DNA from: an uncultured Lachnospiraceae bacterium
Lineage (GTDB): Bacteria; Bacillota; Clostridia; Lachnospirales; Lachnospiraceae
Assembly: GCA_910577645.1 (NCBI GenBank)
Contig: CAJTOL010000024.1
Span: 1 to 47,260 of the forward strand
Direction of reading: 5' to 3'
DNA length: 47,260 nt
Notes under the pieces: generated by a model
Database searches by the model: none
What the model was told of the DNA's origin: nothing
Seen by the model: only the letters and a program-made list of their open reading frames with translations
Translations under genes and position numbers: made by a program
Shown here: piece after piece, positions 7,606 through 16,381 of the stretch
How the letters are laid out: each line of letters opens with the position of its first letter
Numbering within the stretch: position 1 is the first letter of the stretch

Positions 7606-8501
7606 CAACCAAAAAAGGCAGCAAATCTATTCGAAGCCAGGGATTTGCTGCCCTGGTTTTAGGCGCGCCGGCTTTGGTTTTAATCACTGTTTTTATGCTT
7701 CTGCCCTTTGTGATGTCCATTGGCTATTCCTTTACGGACAAAATGCTGGTGTCAGGAAAAAACAATACGGTAAATTTTGTAGGCCTCAGCAACTACATAA
7801 AGCTGTTTACTTCAGAAGCCTTCCGGCAGGCCTGCATAAATACGGTATTCTATACAGTTATGGTAGTGCCGTCCATTCTGATTCTGGCAGTGCTTTTGGC
7901 GGTGCTGATTAATCGGAAGGCAAAGGGGATAGCCCTGTTTCGTATGATTTATTTCAGCCCCCAGGTTATAACCATGACGGTTGTGGCGGTGGTATGGGCA
8001 TTTATCTATTCACCGGGAGAAAACGGGCTTCTCAACTCGTTTTTGGGCCTGTTTGGCATAGAACCACAGCTATGGCTGAAAAGTTCGTCTCAGGCAATGC
8101 CTTCCATTGCGTTTATGTCTGTATGGCAGGCCCTGGGGATGCAGGCGGTGATTGTGCTGGGCGGTCTTCAGTATATTTCGCCGGACCTGTATGAGGCAGG
8201 AAAAGTAGACGGATGCAATTCTATCCAGGAATTTTTCTATATTACCCTGCCGCTTTTGAGAAATACCATTACTTACGTTATCGTAACCAATACCATCAGC
8301 TCTCTGAGACTTTTTACACAGGTATATGTGCTGACAAACGGAGGGCCTATGGGAGCAACCAATTCTATTGTATTCCAGATGTATAAAACTGGATTTAATA
8401 ACAATCAGGTGGGATATGCATCCGCCATGGCAGTGGTATTCTGTGGCACAGTGCTGATTATTTCCATCTTGCAGAACAAATATCTGGGAGGTGAAGATTA
8501 A
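7590..8501 (+). CDS. Carbohydrate ABC transporter permease (MalF/UgpA type)
   Basis: 303 residues with six predicted membrane segments, the first at about residues 18-43. The cytoplasmic EAA loop is clear: EAGKVDGCNSIQEFFYITLP, which docks the ATPase. The gene starts inside the end of the binding-protein gene, so the two are co-translated. It forms the channel with the next permease. No ATPase gene is present in the cluster. Confidence 0.9.
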   Translation: MAKRVTTKKGSKSIRSQGFAALVLGAPALVLITVFMLLPFVMSIGYSFTDKMLVSGKNNTVNFVGLSNYIKLFTSEAFRQACINTVFYTVMVVPSILILAVLLAVLINRKAKGIALFRMIYFSPQVITMTVVAVVWAFIYSPGENGLLNSFLGLFGIEPQLWLKSSSQAMPSIAFMSVWQALGMQAVIVLGGLQYISPDLYEAGKVDGCNSIQEFFYITLPLLRNTITYVIVTNTISSLRLFTQVYVLTNGGPMGATNSIVFQMYKTGFNNNQVGYASAMAVVFCGTVLIISILQNKYLGGED

Positions 8502-8502
8502 A

Positions 8503-9339
8503 ATGGGAGATAAGACGGTAAAAAAATTTCTGTTTTACGTCCTGTACACAGCGCTGGCTGTTTTGTTTATCTTTCCTCTGGTCTATATGGTGGTATCCTC
8601 TTTTAAGAATGACGATCAGATTGTCAGGGATATGTCCAGCATTGCAGCGTTTATTCCATATGGGGAATTGTCGGTTCAAAACTATCGGGATGTGTTTCAA
8701 AAGTTAAACTTCCTTAAATATTTTACCAATTCCATGACAATCTCCCTTTGCTCTGTGGCAATCGGGACCCTGGTAAATGCCATGATGGGGTATGTGCTGG
8801 GGATGTTGCAGTTTAAAGGAAAGAATCTGCTGTTTGCCGTGATACTGGCCTTTATGATTGTTCCTAATGAATCCATTATTATTAACCGGTTCCTGGTAGT
8901 CAATAACCTGAAAATGGTAAACACCCTGCCGGGCCTCATGGTTCCATGGCTGGCAATGCCCATGTACATTTACCTGTTTTATAACCATTTCAGGAGGATG
9001 CCTTATGAACTGGTTGATGCGGCGGTGGTAGACGGAGAGAGCTATGTGGGAATTTTCTGGAAAATCATGCTTCCTTTGTCAAAACCCATTTGCGCTACGG
9101 TAGCCATTATGATTTATATCCATGCATGGGGAGATTTGCTATGGCCTACCATGGTGACCAGAGATGATTCTTTAAGGACGCTTCCCCAGGCATTGCGCTC
9201 CCTGTTTCAAAGCGATCAGACGCTTTGGGGACAGGTATTTGCCTTTGGTACCCTGGCGACGATTCCGGTATTCCTGCTGTTCCTTACATTCCAGAAACAA
9301 TTTGTAGAATCTCTTGCATCTACAGGGATTAAGGGTTAA
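8503..9339 (+). CDS. Carbohydrate ABC transporter permease (MalG/UgpE type)
   Basis: 278 residues, six membrane segments, EAA loop DAAVVDGESYVGIFWKIMLP, and the usual MalG-type C-terminus ESLASTGIKG. I use ATG 8503 rather than an in-frame GTG at 8491, because that GTG is part of the GGGAGGTG ribosome site. It begins 1 base after the preceding permease stop codon. It pairs with the MalF-type permease to import the cluster 1 sugar. Confidence 0.9.
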   Translation: MGDKTVKKFLFYVLYTALAVLFIFPLVYMVVSSFKNDDQIVRDMSSIAAFIPYGELSVQNYRDVFQKLNFLKYFTNSMTISLCSVAIGTLVNAMMGYVLGMLQFKGKNLLFAVILAFMIVPNESIIINRFLVVNNLKMVNTLPGLMVPWLAMPMYIYLFYNHFRRMPYELVDAAVVDGESYVGIFWKIMLPLSKPICATVAIMIYIHAWGDLLWPTMVTRDDSLRTLPQALRSLFQSDQTLWGQVFAFGTLATIPVFLLFLTFQKQFVESLASTGIKG

Positions 9340-9378
9340 ACTATAAGAAAGTTTAACAAATTGTTTGGGAGTGAACCT

Positions 9379-10359
9379 ATGGCGACAATTAGTGATGTGG
9401 CAAAAGAGGCAGGGTTGGCGGTGGCCACTGTTTCCAGAATTATGAACAACAGGGGCTATATCAGCGAGGAAGCGCGGAAAAAGGTAGAGGCGGCAGCCGA
9501 AAAGCTGAATTACCGGCCTAATGAGCTGGCCCGTTCCCTGTCAAAGCAGAAGAATAATACAATAGGAATCATCGTTCCCCACATTGTACACCCATATTTT
9601 GCAAAGCTAATCAGCAATATTGAAAAATCAGCTTCTGACAGAAAATATAAGATCCTTCTCTGTAATACCAGAGAAGAGCACAAGAGAGAACAGGAATATC
9701 TGGATATGTGTGTCAGCAACCGGCTGATGGGAGTGATTTTAGGAAGTTCGGTGCTGGAGCCGGAAAGTCTGGTAAAACTCAATATCCCGATTATCACCAT
9801 TGAGCGGTATCTGGGACAGGGAACGGCATCCATCGTATGCGACAATTTCCAGGGCGGCGTTATGGCGGCCAATCACCTAATTGATAAGGGATGCCGGTAC
9901 CTGATTAATTTTGGCGGGGTGGAAAATAACTCCATGCCTGCCGATGAGAGAGAAGAGGGGTTTCTGCATACCTGCAGAGCGCGGGGGGTAGCCGGTACAT
10001 CTGTAAAAAGCAAGGCAGATGAGTATTACATGATGGAATACCATGACTACATAGAAAAAATTTTAAAGGAGCATCCGGAAGCAGACGGGATTTTTGCCAG
10101 CAGCGATATTATTGCGGCTCAAGTTATACAGGTCTGTACCCGAATGGGGATTCGGATACCGGACAGAATGAAGCTGGTGGGATTTGATGATGTAAACGTG
10201 GCGGCCCTTACCACCCCTTCTATTACCACTATCCGGCAGCCGGTTAAGGAAATCGCGGATATGGCGGTAGATCTTTTGATAAGAAGCGCTCAGGGAGAAG
10301 TGATCCCTACAAAGGTGACGCTTCCGGTTAAACTGGTAGTAAGAGAGAGTACAAGTTAA
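9379..10359 (+). CDS. LacI-family transcriptional regulator
   Basis: 326 residues. The N-terminal helix-turn-helix and hinge are textbook: MATISDVAKEAGLAVATVSR, then NYRPNELARSL. A periplasmic-binding-protein-like ligand domain follows (IGIIVPHIVHPYFAKLISN; GFDDVNVAALTTPSITTIRQP). I start at ATG 9379, preceded by GGGAGTGA; an in-frame TTG at 9361 would add six unrelated residues. The gene closes cluster 1, so it most likely senses the imported sugar and controls the promoter at 5186-5215. A terminator follows. Confidence 0.93.
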   Translation: MATISDVAKEAGLAVATVSRIMNNRGYISEEARKKVEAAAEKLNYRPNELARSLSKQKNNTIGIIVPHIVHPYFAKLISNIEKSASDRKYKILLCNTREEHKREQEYLDMCVSNRLMGVILGSSVLEPESLVKLNIPIITIERYLGQGTASIVCDNFQGGVMAANHLIDKGCRYLINFGGVENNSMPADEREEGFLHTCRARGVAGTSVKSKADEYYMMEYHDYIEKILKEHPEADGIFASSDIIAAQVIQVCTRMGIRIPDRMKLVGFDDVNVAALTTPSITTIRQPVKEIADMAVDLLIRSAQGEVIPTKVTLPVKLVVRESTS

Positions 10360-10385
10360 AAAGGAGAATAGAGGAAAGACTTTAG

Positions 10386-10421
10386 AGGGAGTATCGTGGA
10401 AACCATGGTACTTCCTTTTTT
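10386..10421 (+). terminator. Rho-independent terminator after the LacI gene
   Basis: An imperfect stem of GGAGTATCGTGG with CCATGGTACTTCC, loop AAA, followed by TTTTTT. It closes cluster 1. Confidence 0.75.
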
Positions 10422-10602
10422 CATAAGCATCCGGGCCATTTTCTGCTTCAAAAAGAGTAAGGCCAAACAGTTTATTTCGGATTGAGGAATTTTTGGCTAT
10501 ATAATATAATGATTTTAAATACGTTACGCCACGAAAGAAGATATGGGTTATGTATAGAATTTCGGTATGTTGACGGTTACACAGAGTATGTGTTTCCGTG
10601 CA

Positions 10603-10638
10603 GCAGCATGGCGGCAAAAGAGTTTGCCGCCATGCTGC
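10603..10638. repeat. 16-bp perfect inverted repeat without a T-tract
   Basis: GCAGCATGGCGGCAAA (10603-10618), loop AGAG, then the exact complement (10623-10638). No T-run follows on either side. The 10422-10696 stretch around it holds no gene I can support; a short open frame here is mostly the palindrome itself. Confidence 0.7.
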
Positions 10639-10696
10639 CCCTATGTATTCCGGCTACCGCGGGGAGAACCACACGAAGAATATAGGAAGTGGAACT

Positions 10697-10738
10697 AAAA
10701 AGAGGCGGCACACCCATTCTGTGATGTACCGCTTCTGT
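10697..10738 (-). terminator. Terminator of the minus-strand antitoxin/toxin pair
   Basis: Read on the minus strand, AGAAGCGGTACA pairs with TGTGCCGCCTCT and is followed by TTTTT. It lies directly after the toxin stop codon at 10741. Confidence 0.7.
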
Positions 10739-10740
10739 AA

Positions 10741-11006
10741 TCAGAACTGTTTTAAAATGTCGTGATGGCCCACATCTATCAAAACAATCATTTTGTCGCC
10801 CTCATAGTACCAGATAATGCGGATGTCCATGTTGACGCTGCACTCGAACAAGTCTGTGGTGCCCTGAATCCGCTTGGTACGCAGAGACGGATGGGAAGGA
10901 TTCTGCGCCAGGAGTTCCAGTTTATTTTTTAGCTGTTTTTTTCTTGGGCGGTCAGCCCCTTAAAATGCTTCTGGAAACGTGGCGTAAAGGTAAATTGGTA
11001 TGCCAT
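10741..11006 (-). pseudogene. RelE/YafQ-type mRNA interferase toxin, frameshifted at a poly-A run
   Basis: From ATG 11006 the minus strand reads MAYQFTFTPRFQKHFKGLTA, QEK, then stops at 10929-10931. The coding strand there has seven A's (10936-10942 on the plus strand as T's). One more A would continue the frame through QLKNKLELLAQNP, LRTKRIQG, DIRIIWYYEGD and VLIDVGHHDILKQF to the TGA at 10741. The restored 88-residue protein is a RelE-superfamily toxin by its RxKRIxG, IRIIW and hDILK features. The start shares a TGATG with the antitoxin stop codon. Either the toxin is inactivated, or A-tract slippage restores it, or the base is a sequencing error. Confidence 0.8.
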
Positions 11007-11266
11007 CAGTCTGCCTCCAATTTATCAAACAGGGCGTCCACACTGTCAAAAACAGGCTGCTCCCCGGAGGCAAGTCTTGCCTTTACATCGTTGATTTCCT
11101 CTTTCAGCTCATTCAGATATTTTTTTGGATAGACAGCAACCGGCATAAGGCAGATGGAGCCGTCCTTTTCAAAGATGTCCAGTGTATCGCCTTCCGACAG
11201 ACCCAGCTTTACAATGATTTCTTTTGGGATTGTGACCTGTGCTTTCTGGCGGAGTTCAGCTAGCAT
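11006..11266 (-). CDS. AbrB/MazE-type antitoxin
   Basis: 86 residues. The swapped-hairpin AbrB/SpoVT DNA-binding domain spans residues 1-45 (QKAQVTIPKEIIVKLGLSEGD, then LDIFEKDGSICLMP). A charged helical tail (residues 50-86) would bind the toxin. An AAGGAGATG site precedes ATG 11266. It is the first gene of a minus-strand pair whose second gene, a RelE-like toxin, is frameshifted. It probably represses its own promoter through the inverted repeat at 11308-11338. Confidence 0.85.
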   Translation of the reverse strand: MLAELRQKAQVTIPKEIIVKLGLSEGDTLDIFEKDGSICLMPVAVYPKKYLNELKEEINDVKARLASGEQPVFDSVDALFDKLEAD

Positions 11267-11307
11267 AATATCATCTCCTTTTCTCGTTCATGTTCCTGCT
11301 CTTTAGG

Positions 11308-11338
11308 TATACAAGCATACCCGAAGGGTATTTGTATA
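11308..11338. promoter_or_regulatory. Inverted repeat upstream of the antitoxin gene, probable operator
   Basis: TATACAA-(GC)-ATACCC and GGGTAT-TTGTATA pair across the loop GAA, with 13 base pairs and a two-base bulge. It lies 42 bases upstream of the antitoxin start, a usual place for an autoregulatory site. The remaining 11339-11615 is very AT-rich and holds the leader of cluster 2; no gene is seen in it. Confidence 0.6.
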
Positions 11339-11494
11339 AAGTTTGAAAATAAGAAAATCTAAATTTCCTACTTATAGTATATCTTCTTTCCGGGAATTAT
11401 GCAAGGAAGTAAAAAATTTACAAATGAAAAAATTTAAACTGCAAAAAAAGAATTTAATAAAAATATTACATTTACATAAAAATAATACAAGAAC

Positions 11495-11505
11495 GATTGT
11501 GCAAT
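11495..11505 (+). promoter_or_regulatory. GATTGTGCAAT motif, possible AraC-regulator site
   Basis: A GTGCAA core inside an AT-rich region, about 110 bases upstream of the cluster 2 binding-protein gene. Similar cores occur before the cluster 3 permeases (17604-17617) and before the cluster 3 binding protein (23953-23975). A shared regulator, for example the AraC protein at 23032-23940, is a guess from this similarity. Confidence 0.35.
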
Positions 11506-11615
11506 GTGTCGGAAAGATGCAGAAATAATAACATAAATCATAAAAATTATCAATTCTATACAAAAGGAAAAATTGGTATTCTAAGTATATAAAATCGGTA
11601 AGGGAGGAATACCAA

Positions 11616-12986
11616 ATGAAATTGAAAAAAATCACAGCATTGACACTGGCAGCAGGTATGGCAGTTTCCATGACAGCCTGCGGCGGCGGCAATGAGACTG
11701 CTGCGACTACAGCAGCTCCGGCAGCAAAGGAAGATACTACCACTGCAGCGGCAGGGGATGCGGCAGAGACTGAGGCTCCGGCAGAAAATGCAGGAGGAGA
11801 GTTAAGCGGAGAGCTGACCGTTTCCGTATGGGATTATGATGCAAACCCGTCTATGTCCAGCATGGTAGACAGCTATATGGAAAAGAATCCGGGTGTGACC
11901 ATTAATGTAATTGATACTTCCGCAGATGAGTACAACAACTCTTTAGGAATCAGCTTATCTGCAGCTCAACCGGATCCGGACGTTATTTTTGTAAAGGATA
12001 TGGGTTCCATGCTTCAGATGGCAGACAAGAACCAGATCCTGTGCCTAGATGATTTTATAAGCAAAGAAAGCTTTGACTTAGGCGTTTATAAGGGCGTGGC
12101 AGAAGAGCTGCAGTATGATGGAAAGACCTACGGGCTTCCCTGGCGTTCTGACTGGTACATCCTGTACTACAATAAAGATCTGTTTGACGCAGCAGGCGTT
12201 GAATATCCGTCCAATGACATGACCTGGGATGAGTACTATGATCTGGCAGCAAAGATGACCTCCGGCGAAGGCAGCGCCAAAGTTTACGGTACTCACCACC
12301 ACACCTGGGAAGCTCTTACCAGCGCTTTTGCAGTACAGGACGGCGAACACACTGTAGTAGCAGAAGATTATTCTTTCTACAAACCCTGGTATGAGAAGAC
12401 CCTGTGGCTTCAGGACAACGGTTATATGCAGAGTTATGCAAACTTAAAGACCGCTAATATCCATTACTCTTCTGTATTTAAGAATCAGCAGTGCGCTATG
12501 ATGCCTATCGGCACCTACTTTATTGCTACCATGATTCAGTCCCAGAAGGATGGCGAGACTGACTTTAACTGGGGCATTGCAACCATTCCTCATCCGGAAG
12601 GAAAGAGCGGATACACCGTTGGCGCTACCACTCCTTTAGCTATCAGCGCTTACACCGATGTACCGGATCTGGCTTGGGACTTTATCAAATATGCTACCTC
12701 TGCTGAGGCTGCCGGCCTGCTTGCAAGCTACGGCTCCTTCCCGGCAGTAATGACCGAAGATGCTTTAAATACCATTTCCAGCATTGAAGGTTTCCCGGAA
12801 GGCGACAGCAACAAGGAAGCTCTGAACTATGTAAACTTCGTATTTGACAGACCTTTGGATCCGGATATCGAAGCAGTCCGCGTACCTCTTAACGAGGTTC
12901 ATGAGATGATCATGATCGGCGAGTACACCATTGATGAGGGTATTGAGGAGCTGAATACTCGTGTAGGCGAGATTAAAGGTTGGTAA
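11616..12986 (+). CDS. ABC transporter extracellular solute-binding lipoprotein
   Basis: 456 residues. The signal peptide MKLKKITALTLAAGMAVSM ends in a MTACGGG lipobox, then an Ala/Thr/Glu linker. The binding-protein fold follows: ELTVSVWDYDANPSMSSMVD, IFVKDMGSMLQMADKNQI, YGLPWRSDWYILYYNKDLFD and DFIKYATSAEAAGLLASYG. A strong GGGAGGA site precedes it. It heads cluster 2 and is separated from its permeases by a terminator at 13005-13041, which should make it more abundant than the permeases. Confidence 0.9.
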   Translation: MKLKKITALTLAAGMAVSMTACGGGNETAATTAAPAAKEDTTTAAAGDAAETEAPAENAGGELSGELTVSVWDYDANPSMSSMVDSYMEKNPGVTINVIDTSADEYNNSLGISLSAAQPDPDVIFVKDMGSMLQMADKNQILCLDDFISKESFDLGVYKGVAEELQYDGKTYGLPWRSDWYILYYNKDLFDAAGVEYPSNDMTWDEYYDLAAKMTSGEGSAKVYGTHHHTWEALTSAFAVQDGEHTVVAEDYSFYKPWYEKTLWLQDNGYMQSYANLKTANIHYSSVFKNQQCAMMPIGTYFIATMIQSQKDGETDFNWGIATIPHPEGKSGYTVGATTPLAISAYTDVPDLAWDFIKYATSAEAAGLLASYGSFPAVMTEDALNTISSIEGFPEGDSNKEALNYVNFVFDRPLDPDIEAVRVPLNEVHEMIMIGEYTIDEGIEELNTRVGEIKGW

Positions 12987-13004
12987 TACATTAGACTGAC
13001 AAAG

Positions 13005-13041
13005 GAGCGCTTCATAGGAGATCTGTTGAAGCGCTCTTTTT
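13005..13041 (+). terminator. Terminator between the cluster 2 binding protein and its permeases
   Basis: A perfect GAGCGCTTCA/TGAAGCGCTC stem (13005-13014 with 13027-13036) followed by TTTTTG. Partial read-through would feed the permease genes. Confidence 0.85.
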
Positions 13042-13167
13042 GTTCCGGGAAGTATCCGGCAAAAGGCGCTGGCGGCGTATTTTTTCCGGATATGGAAACA
13101 GGCAAAAGGCCGGCGGCAGGCTTCTCCTGCACAAGAGCCGGTAAAAATGGGAATAGGAGGTTATAAC

Positions 13168-14061
13168 ATGACAACAAAGCAAAAAAGAAAAATCCGTGAT
13201 AATGTTATCGGATATTCTTTTATACTTCCGAATCTTATCGGATATTCAATATTTGTTTTCTTGCCCGTGTGCTTTTCATTTATATTAAGCGTTATGAAAT
13301 GGGATGCATCCCAGGCGCCCATGGAGTTTGTGGGACTTCAGAATTTTACCCGGATTTTTGGCGATAAGCTATTCAGAGGCGCATTTATGCATACTGTATC
13401 TTACGCCCTTATGACAGTGCTTCCAACATTAGTATTGTCCCTTTTACTGGCGGTGCTTTTAAATTCGAAAATTAAAGGAATCCCTTTTTACAGAGCTTCC
13501 TTTTTCTTCCCTTATATTACTTCAACCGTAGCCATCGGCGCTGTGTGGAACATGCTGTTCCAGCCGGAGTTTGGCCCTATTAATGAGTTTTTAAAGTTTG
13601 TAGGTATTGCCAATCCGCCTAAGTGGGTGGTAGATGTGGACTGGGCTATGGTAGCCGTTGCTATTGTTACGGTTTGGAAATACATGGGCTATTACATGAT
13701 CGTGTATTTGGCAGCGCTCCAGGGGATTTCCAGTGATCTTTATGAGGCAGCCAGCCTTGACGGCGCCGACAGCTTTCAGAAGTTCCGCTATATTACCGTT
13801 CCCATGCTGACGCCCACCACCTTCTTCGTATTGATTATGCTGACCATCCAGTGCTTTAAGGTATTTGACTTAGTATACTGTATGACCGGCGGAGGTCCCG
13901 GAAACGCCACCAAGACTATTGTAAACTATGTTTATGAGAAAGCATTTATCAACTGGGAATTAGGGCCGGCAAGCGCTGGCGCCATTATCCTGTTTGCAGT
14001 GGTTCTTGTTGTCACCCTGATCCAGTTCAGCGGTGAGAAAAAGTGGTCTAAGGATATGTAA
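13168..14061 (+). CDS. Carbohydrate ABC transporter permease (MalF type)
   Basis: 297 residues, six predicted membrane segments, EAA loop EAASLDGADSFQKFRYITVP. The start at 13168 has AGGAGGT at ideal spacing; an in-frame ATG at 13147 is upstream of that site. It pairs with the next permease, 13 bases away. Confidence 0.9.
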   Translation: MTTKQKRKIRDNVIGYSFILPNLIGYSIFVFLPVCFSFILSVMKWDASQAPMEFVGLQNFTRIFGDKLFRGAFMHTVSYALMTVLPTLVLSLLLAVLLNSKIKGIPFYRASFFFPYITSTVAIGAVWNMLFQPEFGPINEFLKFVGIANPPKWVVDVDWAMVAVAIVTVWKYMGYYMIVYLAALQGISSDLYEAASLDGADSFQKFRYITVPMLTPTTFFVLIMLTIQCFKVFDLVYCMTGGGPGNATKTIVNYVYEKAFINWELGPASAGAIILFAVVLVVTLIQFSGEKKWSKDM

Positions 14062-14074
14062 AGGAGGAGAGGAC

Positions 14075-14902
14075 ATGGAAGAGAGAAAAAAGATGCAGAA
14101 AACAATCCTTATGGTTTGTTTAATTGCTTTATCCATATTTATGCTGATCCCATTTTATTGGATGGTGATTTCCTCCTTCAAGATGAACAAGGATGTATTC
14201 TCCATTCCTATGAAATGGTGGCCGGATAAATTTCAATGGAATAACTATAAGATTATCTGGAAGAAGATCCCGTTATTTACTTATTTTATGAATACGGCGA
14301 AGCTGACCATCATCACTACCGCCATTCAGCTTTTTACAAGCTGTTTTGCAGCATACGGCTTTACCAAGGCAAAATTTGTGGGAAGAGATCTCATCTTCCT
14401 TATGTATGTAACCACCATTGCCATTCCGTGGCAGGTATATATGATTCCCCAGTTTATCCTGGTTTCCAAAATGGGTCTTAATGACACCCACCTGGGACTG
14501 ATTCTGATGCAGGCATTCTCTGCATTCGGCGTATTCCTGATCCGCCAGTTTTACATCAGCATTCCTAACGAGCTGTGTGAGGCGGCAAGAATCGACGGAC
14601 TTAACGAGTACGGCATTTTTGCAAGAGTGGTATTCCCCTTAGGAAAACCGGCTATGGCTACCCTGGTTATTTTCACCTTTACCAATGTGTGGAATGACTT
14701 TATGGGCCCCCTGATTTACTTAAAGACAAAAGAGTTAAAAACCGTCCAGCTGGGTATCCGTACCTTTATCTCCCAGTTTGGTGCAGACTATGCATGGATT
14801 ATGGCCGCATCCGTATGTTCTCTGATCCCGATTCTGATTGTATTCTTAAGCTGCCAGAGATTCTTCGTAGAAGGTGTGGCGTCCAGCGGTATTAAGGGGT
14901 AA
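14075..14902 (+). CDS. Carbohydrate ABC transporter permease (MalG type)
   Basis: 275 residues, six membrane segments, EAA loop EAARIDGLNEYGIFARVVFP and C-terminus FVEGVASSGIKG. ATG 14075 follows AAGGAGGAG. It lies 5 bases before the sulfatase gene, so transport and desulfation are co-transcribed. Confidence 0.9.
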   Translation: MEERKKMQKTILMVCLIALSIFMLIPFYWMVISSFKMNKDVFSIPMKWWPDKFQWNNYKIIWKKIPLFTYFMNTAKLTIITTAIQLFTSCFAAYGFTKAKFVGRDLIFLMYVTTIAIPWQVYMIPQFILVSKMGLNDTHLGLILMQAFSAFGVFLIRQFYISIPNELCEAARIDGLNEYGIFARVVFPLGKPAMATLVIFTFTNVWNDFMGPLIYLKTKELKTVQLGIRTFISQFGADYAWIMAASVCSLIPILIVFLSCQRFFVEGVASSGIKG

Positions 14903-14907
14903 AGGCG

Positions 14908-16302
14908 ATGTCAGAAAAGCGACCTAATTTATTGTATATTTTTGCGGACCAGTGGCGGGCCCATGCTCTGGGCTATAAAAAAGAGGATCCGGTCGTTACC
15001 CCCTGGATGGATCGGTTTTGTGAAGAAAGCGTGTGCTTTTCCAATGCCTACAGCACCTTCCCTCTGTGCACTCCCCACCGGGGATCTTTAATGACCGGAA
15101 AATATCCTCTGTCCATAGGGCTCTGGACCAACTGTAAAATTGGCCTGGAAGAAAAGATTATGCTAAAGCCCCAGGAAACCTGTATTGCCAATGTGTTAAA
15201 GGAGTATGGTTATGATACCGGATACATCGGCAAATGGCATCTGGATGCGTCAGAGCTTAATTTTACCTCCAGTCCCAAATCCGGAGCAAAGGAGTGGGAT
15301 GCGTTTACTCCGCCTGGGGAGAGGCGCCAGGGTTTTGACTACTGGCTGTCCTATGGGGCCTGTGATGAGCATCTGGATCCCCATTACTGGCAGGACACTC
15401 CGGAGCAGATTCGCCCCGGCAAATGGTCTCCGGAGTTTGAGACTGACAAGGCTTTGGAGTATATGGACGGACACAAGGATTCGGATAAGCCCTTTGCCCT
15501 GTTTGTTTCCTGGAACCCGCCTCACCTTCCCTATGAGCTGGTGCCGGAAGAGTACTATGAGAAATTTAAGAATGTGGACGTATGCTGGCGCCCGAATGTG
15601 TCGGAAGAGATGCGTACACCGGAAATGGAAGTAAAGGCCCGCCAGTATTTTGCGGCGGTTTATGGGCTGGATCTCCAGTTTGGCCGAATTTATGAGTATT
15701 TGAAGGAAAACGGCATGGAGGAAAACACCCTGGTGGTGTTATCTGCCGACCACGGGGAGATGATGGGTTCCCACGGGAAGATGAGCAAAAATATCTGGTA
15801 TGAAGAATCCATACACATCCCCCTGATGATGCGGCAGAAAGGCCGGCTGACTCCGGGGGAGAATCGTGAAATTTTTGCCAGCCCGGATCACATGCCTACT
15901 TTACTGGAACTTTTGGACATTCCGGTGCCGGCTACCTGTCAGGGCTTTGGCCATGGCAGGGCCATGGCAGGGCTGCCTTCAGAGGAAGCGCCAAAAGACA
16001 TGTTTTTATGCTCTTATCCGGGCGGTGCAGATCTGGTAGCAACCTTTTCAAAACTGGGCCTGAGCCATAAAGCTTATGGATGGCGGGGAATTAAAACAGA
16101 CAGATACACATATGTGTGTTATAATGGGTATGAGCCCGGAGAAGACCCCCATGAATGGCTTTATGACTGCAGAGAGGATTACTATGAGCTAAGCCCCAGA
16201 GAGATTGAGGCTGACTGCAAAGAAGAACAGATCCTCTTTTTCAGGAAACGCCTTAGAGAGTATTTGGATCAAATTGGGGATCCCTTTCTGTTTCGGTATT
16301 AA
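14908..16302 (+). CDS. Cys-type sulfatase (S1 family), cytoplasmic
   Basis: 464 residues with the alkaline-phosphatase-like sulfatase fold. The N-terminal metal site is NLLYIFADQWR. The activation motif is CTPHRGSLMTGKYP (residues about 53-66), so the active residue would be formylglycine made from Cys. The fourth motif position is His, where Ser is most common. Further motifs are GYIGKWHL and VVLSADHGEMMGSHGKMSKN. There is no signal peptide, so a sulfated sugar must be imported first by the permeases just upstream. Maturation would need an anaerobic sulfatase-maturating enzyme, which is not in this window. Sulfatase versus phosphonate-ester hydrolase cannot be settled from sequence alone. 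Confidence 0.87.
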   Translation: MSEKRPNLLYIFADQWRAHALGYKKEDPVVTPWMDRFCEESVCFSNAYSTFPLCTPHRGSLMTGKYPLSIGLWTNCKIGLEEKIMLKPQETCIANVLKEYGYDTGYIGKWHLDASELNFTSSPKSGAKEWDAFTPPGERRQGFDYWLSYGACDEHLDPHYWQDTPEQIRPGKWSPEFETDKALEYMDGHKDSDKPFALFVSWNPPHLPYELVPEEYYEKFKNVDVCWRPNVSEEMRTPEMEVKARQYFAAVYGLDLQFGRIYEYLKENGMEENTLVVLSADHGEMMGSHGKMSKNIWYEESIHIPLMMRQKGRLTPGENREIFASPDHMPTLLELLDIPVPATCQGFGHGRAMAGLPSEEAPKDMFLCSYPGGADLVATFSKLGLSHKAYGWRGIKTDRYTYVCYNGYEPGEDPHEWLYDCREDYYELSPREIEADCKEEQILFFRKRLREYLDQIGDPFLFRY

Positions 16303-16381
16303 CCGAAAGGAGCCGTCTGGTCCTTTCATCCGGGCATAGTAGAGCGTACCGATTCATTATTATACCAGGAGGAAAGATACC

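Noticed and set aside
10482..10685. Short open frame of 67 codons on the plus strand
   Set aside because: It lies across the 16-bp palindrome at 10603-10638, has no ribosome site and no recognisable protein pattern.
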